Positions 1 to 8,640 of a stretch of DNA of 64,000 nt are shown in pieces. The position numbers were made by a program, and so were the translations under genes. The stretch spans positions 1 through 64,000 of the forward strand of contig NZ_LFBU01000002.1 in NCBI RefSeq assembly GCF_001045555.1, in the 5' to 3' direction. Each line of letters starts with the position of its first letter. The stretch's first letter is position 1. Source of the stretch: Marinobacter subterrani (GTDB lineage: Bacteria; Pseudomonadota; Gammaproteobacteria; Pseudomonadales; Oleiphilaceae). The notes under the pieces are model-generated. The model did no database searches. It saw nothing but the letters and a program-made list of their open reading frames with translations, and was not told the DNA's origin.

Positions 1-787
1 GCATTCCGGCCCTGGGTGGCGGCAGCTACCTGACACGGGTACAGGTGGAGGCCTGCATGGCGATGCCCGGTGCTGCGCTTTGACGGTACCCGCGAGTTCA
101 ACGCCTGCCGGAACCTGCCCGCCGGACGCCATGGGCGACTGGATCCGCGAGCACCTGGAGCCCGTGCTGCGCACCCTGGACCGGCAGCGCCGCCATGCCC
201 TGGGCCAGGACTTTGCCCGCAGCGGTGACCTGTCGGTGATTGCCCCCATGGAGATCGGCTCCACCCTGCACCGCACGGTGCCGTTCCTGGTGGAGATGCA
301 CAACGTGCCGTTCAAGCAGCAGGAACAGGTGCTGTTCGCCGTTGGCAACGGCCTGCCCAGGCTGTGCGGCGTGGCCATCGACAGCCGGGGCAACGGCAGT
401 TACCTGGGCGAGGCCGCCCGGGATGAGTGGGGCTCACTGGTGGACCAGGTGATGGCCACCGAAAACTGGTACCGCGAGCGCATGCCCAAGCACAAGGCCC
501 GGTTTGAGGATGGCGGCATTACCATCCCTAAGAGTGACGAGCTGCTGGAAGACTACCGCGCCTTTACCCTGGTGCGCGGTGTGGCCCGACTGCCGGAGGG
601 CAAGACCAACAAGGCCGGCACCCGCCACGGTGACGCCGCCATGGCCATCGTGCTGGCCGACAGCGCCTCCGATATGGACGGCGTGGAAATCGAATTCACC
701 CCGGCACCCCGCCCGGGCAGCCACAACGATGACGACGGGGACAATTTGAATCTATCCGGCTTTGGCATTGGAGGTGGTGCATGGTGA
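1..787 (+). pseudogene. Terminase large subunit (Mu gp28-like), 3' part, frameshifted
   Basis: This is the C-terminal half of the phage packaging motor and nuclease; the 5' end lies before the window. Homology-like reading runs in frame 3 (GGGSYLTRVQVEACMA), then frame 1 (VLRFDGTREFNA), then frame 2 from about 125 to the stop at 787. The block GQDFARSGDLSVI looks like the RNase-H-fold nuclease aspartate region, and RHGDAAMAIVLA is a conserved late strand of gp28 proteins. Restoring one G and one C near 63-68 and two bases near 113-120 would give a single frame, so the breaks look like single-base losses in G/C runs. The stop overlaps the portal start by 7 nt, as expected for tightly packed head genes. 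Confidence 0.8.
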
Positions 788-2402
788 ACGGACTGAAACG
801 CCTGGCCGGCCGCCTGTTTGGCGATGACGGCGAAGGCAAGGAAGACCTGGGCAAGGCCCTGGAAGAACAGCAGACCCAGGAGGCCCGCGTGGGCATCCTG
901 CGCGGGAGTTTGCGGAGCACCCCACCAAGGGCTGACCCCGGCCAGGCTGTACGAGATCCTGGAAGCCGCCGAGCACGGCGATCCCAAGGCCCAGCACGAA
1001 CTGTTCGAGGACATGGAAGAGAAAGACCCCAGATCGGTGCGGATCTGGGCAAGCGCCGGCAGCTGGCCGCCGAACTGGAGTGGCAGATTGTGCCGCCGGA
1101 TGGTGCGAGCAGCGCCGAGCGTAAGGCCGCCGAGCACGCCGCCGAGGTTTTCAGCTCGCTGGAAGTGGAAGACCTGATCCTGGACATGGGCTCCGCCATC
1201 GGCCATGGCTTTTCCAATTTGGAGTTGTCCTGGGGCCGTGATGGCAGCCTGCGCTACATCGAGCAGCCGCAGCTGCGGCCGCAGTCTTGGTTCCGCCTGC
1301 ACCCGGATGACCAGAACCAGCTCACCCTGCGTGACATGAGCCTGACCGGTGCACCACTATGGCCACTGGGCTGGGTTCAGCACCGGCACAAGGCCAAGCC
1401 CGGCTACATCGCCCGCAGCGGCCTGCACCGCATGCTGGTGTGGCCGTACCTGTTCCAGAACTACGCCCTGGGCGACCTGGCCCAGCTGCTGGAGATCTAC
1501 GGCATGCCGGCGCGGGTGGCAAGTACCCCCGCAACGCCTCCGACAAGGAAAAAGCCACCCTGTTGCGGGCGGTGGTCACCCTGGGCCAGAACGCTGCCGG
1601 CATCATCCCCGAAGGCATGGCCATCGACTTCCTGGAAGCGGCCCAGGGCCGGGCCGATGTGTACGTGGCCATGATGAACTGGTGCGAGCGCGCCAAGGCC
1701 AAGGCCATCCTGGGCGGCACGCTCACCAGCGGCACGGGCGAAGGCACCAACACCAATGCTCTGGGTAATGTTCATGAGCGCGGCCAGGCCAGCCTGATCC
1801 GTTCCGACGTGCGCCAGTACGCCGGCACCATTCGCCGGGATATTCTGTGGCCGATGGCCTGCCTGAACTACGGCATCGAGAAGGTCAACCGGGCCCGCGC
1901 TTCTACCTCGACATGGGCGAGACCGAGGACTACAAGACGCTGTCGGAGTCATTGCCGGTGTTTGTCGACATGGGTGCGCGCATCCCCACCTGGTGGCTGC
2001 ATGAGCGCACCGGCATTCCCGAGCGGCTGACGACGACGAAGTGCTGCAGCCGAAACAGAAGCCGGAGGCCCCTGGCCTGAGTGTGCTGCGCCAGGCACTG
2101 ACGGCCCAACCGACACCCCGCAACCGATAGCAGCCCTGCGCCAGGACGAGCCCAACCTGGATGGCGAGGAGCAGGCCGCACAGTTGGAGACTCTGGCCAA
2201 AGCCGCCGCCGAGGCCGAGACCGCCCAGGTGGAAGCCATTCGCCAGGCGGTGGAACAGGCCGAGAGTCTGGAAGACCTGCGCGACCGCCTGGTGGAGCTG
2301 TCGGCGAGCCTGCCGATCGGCAACCTGGCGGAGGTGATGGGCGATGCCCTGGCCGCCGCCCAGCTGGCCGGTCGTGCCGACCTGCTGGATGAGGTGCGCT
2401 GA
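781..2402 (+). pseudogene. Portal protein (Mu gp29 / DUF935), frameshifted
   Basis: The portal forms the dodecameric ring through which DNA enters the head. The protein starts MVNGLKRLAGRLFG at 781 and can be read to the stop at 2402 only by moving back one frame seven times, near 904, 932, 1020, 1517, 1895, 2030 and 2116. Each break falls in a G or C run where one extra base restores frame. Recognisable blocks are LEVEDLILDMGSAIGHGF, WPYLFQNYALGDLAQLLEIY, DVRQYAGTIRRDILWPM and the acidic, alanine-rich C-terminal tail. It lies between the terminase and MuF genes as in Mu. As written it encodes no intact portal. Whether this is decay or sequence error cannot be settled here. Confidence 0.82.
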
Positions 2403-3639
2403 TGGCCGTGCGCTATGGCAACCTGCCGTTCCGGGAACAGATCGAGTACCTGCGCGAGAAGGTGGCCGTGCCCACCCGCGCCTGGACCGACATCTACGGC
2501 CGCGAGAACGATCACGCCTTCATGGTCGCTGGTGCCAATCGCATGGCCATCGTGGAGGACTTCCAGCGCTCGGTGCTCAAGGCCATCGAGAACGGCACCA
2601 CCCTGCAGGACTTCCGCAAGGACTTCGACCAGATCGTGGAGCGCCACGGCTGGAGCTACAACGGCTCCCGGGGCTGGCGCACGCGGGTGATCTACGAAAC
2701 CAACCTGATGCAGAGCTACAACGCCGGACGTGAAGCGCAGATGGCGGACCCGGAGCTGCGCCGCCTGCGGCCGTTCGGGCTCTACCGCCACGGCGGCAGC
2801 GAGAACCCCGCCCGGAACACCTGGCCAACGATGGCAAGGTGGTGCCGCTGGACGATCCCTGGTGGGGTGTGTGGAGCCCGAAGAATGGCTGGGGCTGCAC
2901 CTGCAAGAAGTACATGATCAGCCGGGCCGAGGCCGAGCGCCGGGGCTACACCGTGCTGGACCAGGGCCCGGAGATCGAGTGGGAGGAGAAAGTGGTGGGG
3001 GCCAATGGCCCCAGCCCACGCACCGTGCGTGTACCGAAGGGTATCGACCCGGCTTTGAGCACCGCCCGGGTGCCGATCGGGTGCGCAGCGTAACCCCGCC
3101 GCAACTGGACGGCCCGTTACGCGGCACACGCGGGCCATTCCCGCCCGGCCAGCGACTGACCCGATGCCCGGCCCCGCCGCTTTGGCGTTGATCTGCCGGA
3201 CCAGGCGGAGAGCGACACGGCCGCCGTGGACCGATTCCTCGGTGTGTTCGGTGCCCGCCGTGGTGGTGAACCCGTGCGCTTTGATGACGCCGTTGGTGAG
3301 CCTCTGCCCATCAGCGAGGCGCTGTTCCAGGCCGCTGACGATGCCTGGCAGTTGCCGGCCGGCACCGACCGCCGATACCTGGGCGTGCTGGCCGAGGCGC
3401 TGCGCGATCCGGACGAGATCTGGGTGGCGGCCGAGCTGCCCGGCGATGACCAGCGGGCGGTGTTGCGCCGGCGTTACCTGGCCCGTTTTGCGCTGCCAGG
3501 TGATGAGGGCGTGGCCGTGGCCATCTTTGAGTGGGGCCGCGATGGCTGGGCGGGTACCACCGCCACCGGAGAAGACAACGCCGAGCTGCAGCGCCTGCGC
3601 CAGGGCGTGCGGCTGTACCGCCGGGGTGAGGACGACTGA
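2402..3639 (+). pseudogene. MuF head protein (Mu gp30-like) with C-terminal PBECR2-type nuclease domain, frameshifted
   Basis: The N-terminal part (frame 2, about 2402-2815) is a MuF minor head protein with the motif YETNLMQSYNAGREAQM. Frame 1 continues with GWGCTCKKYMISRAEAERRGY, and frame 3 with DRVRSVTPPQLDGPLRGTRGP. The final part (frame 1, 3181-3639) runs FLGVFGARRGGEPVRFDDA, DPDEIWVAAEL, RRRYLARF and WAGTTAT, which I recognise as the phage Barnase/EndoU/ColicinE5-like nuclease (PBECR2) fold often fused to MuF. About four single-base deletions separate the parts. In the family the toxin domain rides in the capsid; its target here is unknown. No candidate immunity gene follows directly. 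Confidence 0.75.
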
Positions 3640-4088
3640 TGGCCGGGGTGAACCTGCAATGGCGCATCGAGACCGAGCGGCTGGAGCGAGCCCTGCAGGC
3701 GCTGGCCGACCGGGGCGGCAACGCCCGCCCCGCGTTCGAGGCCATCGGCGAAGACCTGCTGCTGAGCCACCGCGACCGGTTCGACGCCCAGGAGAGCCCG
3801 GAAGGCGAACCGTGGGAGCCCCTGAGCGAGGCCTACCGCAAACGGAAGAAGCGCCGCAAGGATGAGATCCTGGTATTGAACACCTATCTGCGAGACACTC
3901 AGCGCTACCGGGCCGATGCGGACCAGCTCGAGTACGGCAGCGATCGGGTGTACGCAGCTACCCACCAGTTCGGTGACGATGAGCGCGGTATTCCGGCCCG
4001 CCCCTGGCTGGGCCTGTCACCGGATGATGAGCGTGCTGCCGTGCAGACCCTGCTCGATTTCATGGGCCACCCCCTGGGTTTGAATTAA
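3639..4088 (+). CDS. Phage virion morphogenesis protein (Mu gpG-like)
   Basis: The 149-residue protein matches the gpG / phage virion morphogenesis family, a tail-completion or head-tail joining factor. Family features visible are the N-terminal IETERLERALQALADR helix, the WEPLSEAYRKRKKR block, and the C-terminal ARPWLGLSPDDE motif, which is nearly invariant in this family. The start overlaps the MuF stop by one base (TGATGG), suggesting translational coupling. The position right after MuF and before the protease gene agrees with Mu gene G. The reading frame is intact, unlike its upstream neighbours. Confidence 0.85.
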   Translation: MAGVNLQWRIETERLERALQALADRGGNARPAFEAIGEDLLLSHRDRFDAQESPEGEPWEPLSEAYRKRKKRRKDEILVLNTYLRDTQRYRADADQLEYGSDRVYAATHQFGDDERGIPARPWLGLSPDDERAAVQTLLDFMGHPLGLN

Positions 4089-4305
4089 GCAACGCCCTCA
4101 GAGCCGCTACAGCGACTCAGAAAGCCCACCCGGGGCGATGGCACCAGAAAACCCGAAAGGCCCGTTAGACCCGCGTTAGATTTCCTCCAGCGGGCCATCC
4201 GATCCGACAGTCTGACCCACGGTTGCGCGAAGCGCCCACCCACACCTCAAAAACTACCAAACCGCTTTATATCCTGACTCCACCCGGGGCCGGCAATCTG
4301 GCCCC
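4089..4305 (+). promoter_or_regulatory. Non-coding gap before the protease gene, probable late promoter region
   Basis: This is the longest gap inside the head operon (217 nt) and holds no credible ORF. It lies where Mu has its C-activated late promoter PI. A TTTATATCC stretch near 4266-4274 could serve as a -10 element about 30 nt before the protease start. I see no clear -35, which would fit activator dependence. The exact promoter is an inference from position. Confidence 0.35.
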
Positions 4306-5427
4306 ATGAACCGACACGCAGTGAACACCCAGACCCTTGCAGCCTGCAGCCAGGCCACCACCCGCCAACCCATTGCGGTGTGCGCCCTGGAAGTGCGGCT
4401 GGCCGACGACAAGACCCGGCTGATCCCTGCCGGCCGCTTTGATGCGCCCCGGGGCTCCATGGCGGGCCAGGGGCCGTGGGTGCTGGATGAAGCCGGCGCC
4501 CAGGCCGTGATCCGCAAGGCGTCCAGCCGCAGCACCGACATCGCCATCGACTACGAGCACCAGATTCTGCTGTCGGAGGTCAACGGCAAGCCGGCCCCGG
4601 CGGCCGGTTGGGTGGACCCTCGCTCACTGGAGTGGCGGGAGGACGGCCTGTATGGCCGCATCGACTGGACCGACAAGGCGCGCGCCGCCATTGAGGCCCG
4701 GGAGTACCGCTACCTCTCCCCTGTGTTCCCGTACCACGCCAGCACTGGCGCGGTGCTGGATCTGTTGCATCTCGCACTCACCAACACGCCTGCCATCGAC
4801 GACGGCGCCATCACTGAGCTGGCCGCCGCCCGCATGGCAACCCATGAAGCCGAACACGAGGAGGAAGACTCCGTGAAACGTGAACAGTTGATCAAGGCGC
4901 TGGGCCTCAAAGCCGACGCCACCGACGAGCAGATCGACCAGCACCTGGCCGCCCTGAAAGCCAAAGCCAGCCAGGCAGACGAAGTGCGCCAGGCCCTGGA
5001 ACTGGGCGATGACGAAAAGCCGGCCGAGGCCGTGGCCGCGCTCAAGAGCAAGGCCGGCAAAGCCGCTGAACCAGACCTGACCCAGTACGTGCCCCGCGCG
5101 GTTTACAACGAAGTGAATCAGCAGCTGGCCGCCCTGAAGCAAGGCGGTGACCAGCAGGAGCTGAACAACCTGGTGGAGGAAGGCCTCAAGGATGGCCGCA
5201 TCGCCGGCAAGGCGCACGCCGAATGGCTGAAGAGCCAGGGCCTGGCCGCGCTCAAGGCACACCTGAAGGACGCCCCGGGTATTGCCGCCCTCAAGGGCAC
5301 CCAGACCAACGGCCGGCAGCCTGAAGGCAACAACGACGGTGAGCTGACCGAAGAGCAGCTGGCCGTGTGCAAGAACATGGGCCTGGACCCCAAGACCTAC
5401 AAAGAGACGCTGGCCAGCCAGGCCTGA
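4306..5427 (+). CDS. Phage capsid maturation protease (Mu gpI-like) with scaffold C-terminus
   Basis: The 373-residue protein belongs to the Mu I protease family, which processes the head shell. The N-terminal half (about residues 20-180) carries VCALEVRLADDKTRLIPAGRF, DIAIDYEHQ and AREYRYLSPVFPYH. The DYEHQ block and the serine in LSPVF are the conserved features. After about residue 185 the protein becomes a charged, alanine/lysine-rich helical scaffold. The start ATG at 4306 follows a long leader with only a weak ribosome site. It precedes the decoration and major head genes, the usual order. Confidence 0.85.
   Translation: MNRHAVNTQTLAACSQATTRQPIAVCALEVRLADDKTRLIPAGRFDAPRGSMAGQGPWVLDEAGAQAVIRKASSRSTDIAIDYEHQILLSEVNGKPAPAAGWVDPRSLEWREDGLYGRIDWTDKARAAIEAREYRYLSPVFPYHASTGAVLDLLHLALTNTPAIDDGAITELAAARMATHEAEHEEEDSVKREQLIKALGLKADATDEQIDQHLAALKAKASQADEVRQALELGDDEKPAEAVAALKSKAGKAAEPDLTQYVPRAVYNEVNQQLAALKQGGDQQELNNLVEEGLKDGRIAGKAHAEWLKSQGLAALKAHLKDAPGIAALKGTQTNGRQPEGNNDGELTEEQLAVCKNMGLDPKTYKETLASQA
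4873..5427 (+). CDS. Nested in-frame scaffold protein (Mu gpZ-like) inside the protease gene
   Basis: A GTG at 4873 (VKREQLIKALGLKADATDEQ) is preceded by GAGGAGGAAG at 4858-4867, a strong ribosome site at good spacing. It begins exactly where the protease part ends and the helical scaffold part starts. In Mu the scaffold Z is made from an internal start in I, and lambda C/Nu3 does the same. The predicted product is 184 residues, rich in Ala, Lys and Glu, without cysteine until near the C-terminus. The internal start is inferred from the site and the domain boundary, not proven. Confidence 0.6.
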   Translation: MKREQLIKALGLKADATDEQIDQHLAALKAKASQADEVRQALELGDDEKPAEAVAALKSKAGKAAEPDLTQYVPRAVYNEVNQQLAALKQGGDQQELNNLVEEGLKDGRIAGKAHAEWLKSQGLAALKAHLKDAPGIAALKGTQTNGRQPEGNNDGELTEEQLAVCKNMGLDPKTYKETLASQA

Positions 5428-5465
5428 GCGTTGAACCACTGACCGAATAACGGGAGGACACCCTG

Positions 5466-5897
5466 ATGGTAGCGGCCACCAAAAACCGAAACACCCCGAC
5501 CCGCGCCGGTTACAGCCGGGGCCACGCCGTCAAGGCAGGCGTGATTGCCTACGCCGGCACGATCGCTGTAATGGGCGCGGGCGGCTTTGCCGAGCCGGGC
5601 ATCACGGCCACCGGGCTGACCGCCCTGGGCCGATTCGACGAGTTTGTGGATAACTCAGGCGGTGCCGACGGCGACAAGGAAGTGACCATTTCCCGTGGTT
5701 GCTTTCATTTTGCCAACAGTGCCGGCGCTGACGAGGTTGTGCGCGCCGACATCGGCAAGCTCTGTTACATCGTCGACAACCAGACGGTGGCCAAGACCGA
5801 CGCCACCGCCACCCGCTCAGTGGCAGGCATCGTCGATGGCGTCGACGACACCGGCGTCTGGGTAAACATCGACCCGACCAACGGCGTGAACGCCTAA
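5466..5897 (+). CDS. Putative head decoration protein
   Basis: This 143-residue protein lies between the protease/scaffold and the major head subunit, the place of Mu gene 33. It is glycine-, alanine- and threonine-rich, with short beta-like segments such as GHAVKAGVIAYAGTIAVMGAGG, GRFDEFVDNSGGADGDKEV and VAGIVDGVDDTGVWVNID. That composition and repeat of turns resembles small capsid-cementing proteins, but I do not recognise a specific family with certainty. A GGGAGG ribosome site lies 8 nt before the ATG. The function is inferred from position and composition. Confidence 0.6.
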   Translation: MVAATKNRNTPTRAGYSRGHAVKAGVIAYAGTIAVMGAGGFAEPGITATGLTALGRFDEFVDNSGGADGDKEVTISRGCFHFANSAGADEVVRADIGKLCYIVDNQTVAKTDATATRSVAGIVDGVDDTGVWVNIDPTNGVNA

Positions 5898-5919
5898 CCG
5901 ATAACCTAGGAGCCATCCG

Positions 5920-6822
5920 ATGGATTTGACCAACGCAAGCCTGCAGGCGCTGTTCCAGGCCTACAGAATGAACTTCCAGCAGGGCATGACCTCGCTGGGC
6001 GACCAGGGCTCCCTGTACGAGAGCTTCTGTACCGTGGTGCCCAGCACCACCGCCGTGGAGGTGTACCCCTTCCTCAAAACCCTGCCGCGTTTGCGCGAAT
6101 GGGTAGGTGATCGGGTTATCCACTCCCTCGAGGGCGCGGACTTCTCGATCAAGAACCGCAAGTTCGAGCTGACCGAGGGCGTGCCCCGCGACAGCATCGA
6201 GGACGACACCTACGGTCTGTATGGGCCGGTGTTCCAGGAGTTCGGCCGCAGCTCCCGCGAGCATCCGAACGAACTGGCGGTGGAAGTACTCACGGCTAAC
6301 CCCGAGTGCTACGACGGCCAGCCGCTGTTCGACACCGACCACCCGGTGCTGGATGAGAACGGCGCGGAACAGTCCGTGAGCAACGACATGGGCGGTGTTG
6401 GCCCGGCCTGGTACGTGATGGACCTGACCCGCGCGATCAAGCCGCTGGTGTTCCAGCGCCGCCGGGACTATGACTTCCGCTCGATTACCAGCCTGACGGA
6501 CTCCGAAGTGTTCATGAAGGACAAGTTCCTGTTCGGCGTGGATGCCCGGGTGAACGCAGGCCCCGGCCTGTGGCAGTTGGTGGTGCGGTCCCGCCAGGAC
6601 TTCACGGCGGCCAACTACGAGGCTGCCCGCAAACGCCTGCAGGAGCTGAAAGGCGACTACGGCCGCCCGCTGGCGTTGCGCCATAGCCACACCATGGTGC
6701 CCAACAACCTGGAAGGCCCCGCGCGCAAGGTGCTGCAGAACGCCCTGGCCGCCGGCGGCGAGACCAACGAATGGGCCAACACCTCCACCCTGGTGATGAA
6801 CTCCTGGCTGCCCAGCAGCTAA
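5920..6822 (+). CDS. Major head (capsid) subunit, Mu gpT-like
   Basis: The 300-residue protein matches the Mu-like major head subunit gpT, the capsid shell protein. Family blocks include the N-terminal ALFQAYRMNFQQGM, FLKTLPRLREWVGDR, FELTEGVPRDSIEDD and the later VLDENGAEQSVSNDMGG. Near the C-terminus PLALRHSHTMVPNNLEGPAR and VLMNSW-like residues match gpT. Length is typical. An AGGAG site lies upstream of the ATG. A strong hairpin terminator follows 29 nt after the stop, so head-protein transcript levels may be set apart from the tail genes. Confidence 0.92.
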   Translation: MDLTNASLQALFQAYRMNFQQGMTSLGDQGSLYESFCTVVPSTTAVEVYPFLKTLPRLREWVGDRVIHSLEGADFSIKNRKFELTEGVPRDSIEDDTYGLYGPVFQEFGRSSREHPNELAVEVLTANPECYDGQPLFDTDHPVLDENGAEQSVSNDMGGVGPAWYVMDLTRAIKPLVFQRRRDYDFRSITSLTDSEVFMKDKFLFGVDARVNAGPGLWQLVVRSRQDFTAANYEAARKRLQELKGDYGRPLALRHSHTMVPNNLEGPARKVLQNALAAGGETNEWANTSTLVMNSWLPSS

Positions 6823-6850
6823 GGCAGTAGGCACCCGGTAAAGCGTTAGA

Positions 6851-6880
6851 AAACCCGCCCTCGCGTGGGGCGGGTTTTTT
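6851..6880 (+). terminator. Rho-independent terminator after the major head gene
   Basis: A perfect 10-bp stem, AAACCCGCCC (6851-6860) with GGGCGGGTTT (6868-6877), encloses a 7-nt loop and runs into a T tract ending at 6880. It lies between the capsid gene and the next gene, inside the late operon, so it probably attenuates rather than ends all transcription. Confidence 0.88.
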
Positions 6881-6893
6881 CAGGAGACCGATC

Positions 6894-7420
6894 ATGGCAG
6901 CACGCAAGAGCACCGCAAAAACCAAGGCCGCCGCCAGCACCAAGGCAGCGGAACCGAATACCCAACCTGGCCAGGGCGCCAAGGAAACCGAAGCAACGGA
7001 GCCGGCCAAGGACCAGGCCGCCAAGGAAGGCACCACCGATAACGCCCAGGCACCGCAAGCGCCAGAGAGTGCGAGCGCCACGGGCGAGGCTGGGCAGCAC
7101 GTTGCAGAGCCGGCTGGCGACGCCAAGCCCGAGGACGCCCAGGGTGACAACACCCAGGAAACCGGCAACCAGAATGACCAGGGCGAGCAGACCCAGACCC
7201 GGAGGGCGACAACGACAACCCGCCCGAGGGCGAGAAGGCCGCGCTGTGGGTGCGTACCCGCCGCCGTGTGGGCAGTCGCCGGCGTGCCGGCATTCGCTTT
7301 GGCCGCGAGCCCATCGGTGTGGACCTGGAGTCCCTCACCGACGAGCAGGTGAAAGCGATCAAGGAAGACCCGGCACTGATTGTCGAGGACGTGACCTACC
7401 CGGCCGAGTCCGAGGAGTAA
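6894..7420 (+). pseudogene. HI1506-like FluMu protein (Mu gp35 position), frameshifted
   Basis: Frame 3 from ATG 6894 gives a long Ala/Lys/Glu/Gln-rich tail-like region (MAARKSTAKTKAAASTKAAE). Near 7197 the reading must move back one frame, after which frame 2 reads ALWVRTRRRVGSRRRAGIRF and then IGVDLESLTDEQVKAIKEDP to the stop at 7418-7420. That second part is the conserved FluMu N-domain-type fold found in HI1506 relatives. One extra C in the CCC run near 7197 would restore a protein of about 175 residues. It sits between gpT and gp36 as in Mu. Confidence 0.75.
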
Positions 7421-7426
7421 GCCATC

Positions 7427-7834
7427 ATGCCCTACTGCACCCTGGATGACCTGATCGAGCGGTTCGGCGAGAACGAGCTGCTGGATCTGGTGCCTGACAG
7501 CACTGGGGCAGTCATCGACCAGTCGGTGGTCGACAAGGCCATTGAGGACGCCAGTGGCGAGATCGACGGCTTTGTGTCTGCCGGTGGCTATCCGGTGCCG
7601 ATGGACCCGGTGCCGCGCATCGTCACCGCCTACTGCACGGACATCGCCCGGTACCGGCTCTACGACAACCGGGCAACTGATCAGGTGACCAAGCGCTACG
7701 ACGACGCGGTCAAGTTCCTGCGCTCCGTGGCCAGCGGCCAGGTAAAGCTGGGCACCCGGGTACCGACGGAATCCTCGGTTGGTGACGCGCAGTTCGACAC
7801 CGGCCGGCGCACCTTTAACGGCGGTGGCTTCTGA
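7427..7834 (+). CDS. DUF1320 head-tail connector-like protein (Mu gp36-like)
   Basis: The 135-residue protein begins YCTLDDLIERFGENELLDL, the hallmark N-terminus of DUF1320 (Mu gp36) proteins. It continues with IDGFVSAGGYPVPMDPVP and YCTDIARYRLYD, both conserved. These helical proteins are thought to act at the head-tail joint. The stop at 7834 shares its last base with the ATG of the next gene, so the two are probably coupled. Confidence 0.87.
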   Translation: MPYCTLDDLIERFGENELLDLVPDSTGAVIDQSVVDKAIEDASGEIDGFVSAGGYPVPMDPVPRIVTAYCTDIARYRLYDNRATDQVTKRYDDAVKFLRSVASGQVKLGTRVPTESSVGDAQFDTGRRTFNGGGF

Positions 7835-8391
7835 TGCTGGCCACCATTGAGGACGCCATCATCGAGCGCTGCCAGGCGGTGCTGGGTGCGCACGTGCGCA
7901 CGGTGGAGGATCTGCCGGGGCGCTGGAGCGAGGCCACCCTGCGCGCAGCGCTGCGAAGAACACCAGGTGTTTACGTGGCCTGGGGTGGCAGCAGCGGCGG
8001 TGGCGACAACACCCAGGCCACCACCAATGCCCGATACGTGGTTTACGTGGTGACCTCCCACGCCAGTGGCGAGCGTGAACGCCGCCGGGGCAACAGCCGC
8101 CAGGTGGGCGCTTACGAATTGGTGGAGCGCGTGGCGCCTGCCGTGCATGGGCTGAAGGTGGACAATATCGGCAGCCTGAGCCTGGAGAGCATCGACAACC
8201 TGTACTCCGACCGGTTCGACAAGGAAGGCGTGGTGATCTACGGCCTGGCCTACCGGCTGCGGTTGACCTTCCCGCCCGCCTTTGATGTGAACACTTTGAA
8301 CGATTTTGAGCTTTACACCGGCACCCATCAGGTGGGTGATGCGGACGATCCCGAGCTGCAAAGCCGGGCAGATCTGAACCAGCCAGAGTAG
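7834..8391 (+). CDS. Phage protein gp37 (DUF1834), tail terminator candidate
   Basis: This 185-residue protein matches the Mu gp37 / DUF1834 family: LATIEDAIIERCQAVLGAHVRTVEDLPG at the N-terminus and RQVGAYELVERVAPAVHGLKV in the middle. Family members lie directly upstream of the small gp38 and the tail sheath gene, as here, and are thought to terminate or join the tail. It overlaps the stop of the DUF1320 gene by one base. The length is normal and the frame intact. Confidence 0.82.
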   Translation: MLATIEDAIIERCQAVLGAHVRTVEDLPGRWSEATLRAALRRTPGVYVAWGGSSGGGDNTQATTNARYVVYVVTSHASGERERRRGNSRQVGAYELVERVAPAVHGLKVDNIGSLSLESIDNLYSDRFDKEGVVIYGLAYRLRLTFPPAFDVNTLNDFELYTGTHQVGDADDPELQSRADLNQPE

Positions 8392-8403
8392 GAGGAGTGA
8401 TCC

Positions 8404-8637
8404 GTGGCCAAAGAACGCATTTACGTGAAGCCTCGCCAGCGTGACCCGGCCAAACCCGCCGCCGGTGTGCTGCAGGTGCGCCGGGAGAACGGCACGCCGA
8501 TCCCGGACGAGGGCGCCTGGGTAGAACCCAGCCAGTACATCCGCCGTCGCCTGCGCGATGGCGACCTGGTAACGGCCACCGCCCCGAAAAAGGCGAGTGC
8601 CAAAACCGCCGCCAAATCCACTGACACCCAGGAGTAA
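8404..8637 (+). CDS. Small DUF2635 protein (Mu gp38-like)
   Basis: This 77-residue basic protein starts at GTG 8404 behind AGGAGG (8391-8396). YVKPRQRDPAKPAAGVLQVR, IPDEGAWVEPSQYIRRRL and DGDLV form the DUF2635 pattern. The C-terminus is a lysine/alanine tail. It is found directly upstream of tail sheath genes in Mu-like phages; its function is unknown. Confidence 0.8.
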   Translation: MAKERIYVKPRQRDPAKPAAGVLQVRRENGTPIPDEGAWVEPSQYIRRRLRDGDLVTATAPKKASAKTAAKSTDTQE

Positions 8638-8640
8638 GCC

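Noticed and set aside
5602..6834. 410-codon reverse ORF opposite the capsid gene
   Set aside because: Antisense to the clear major head protein, with Arg/Cys/Trp-rich translation.
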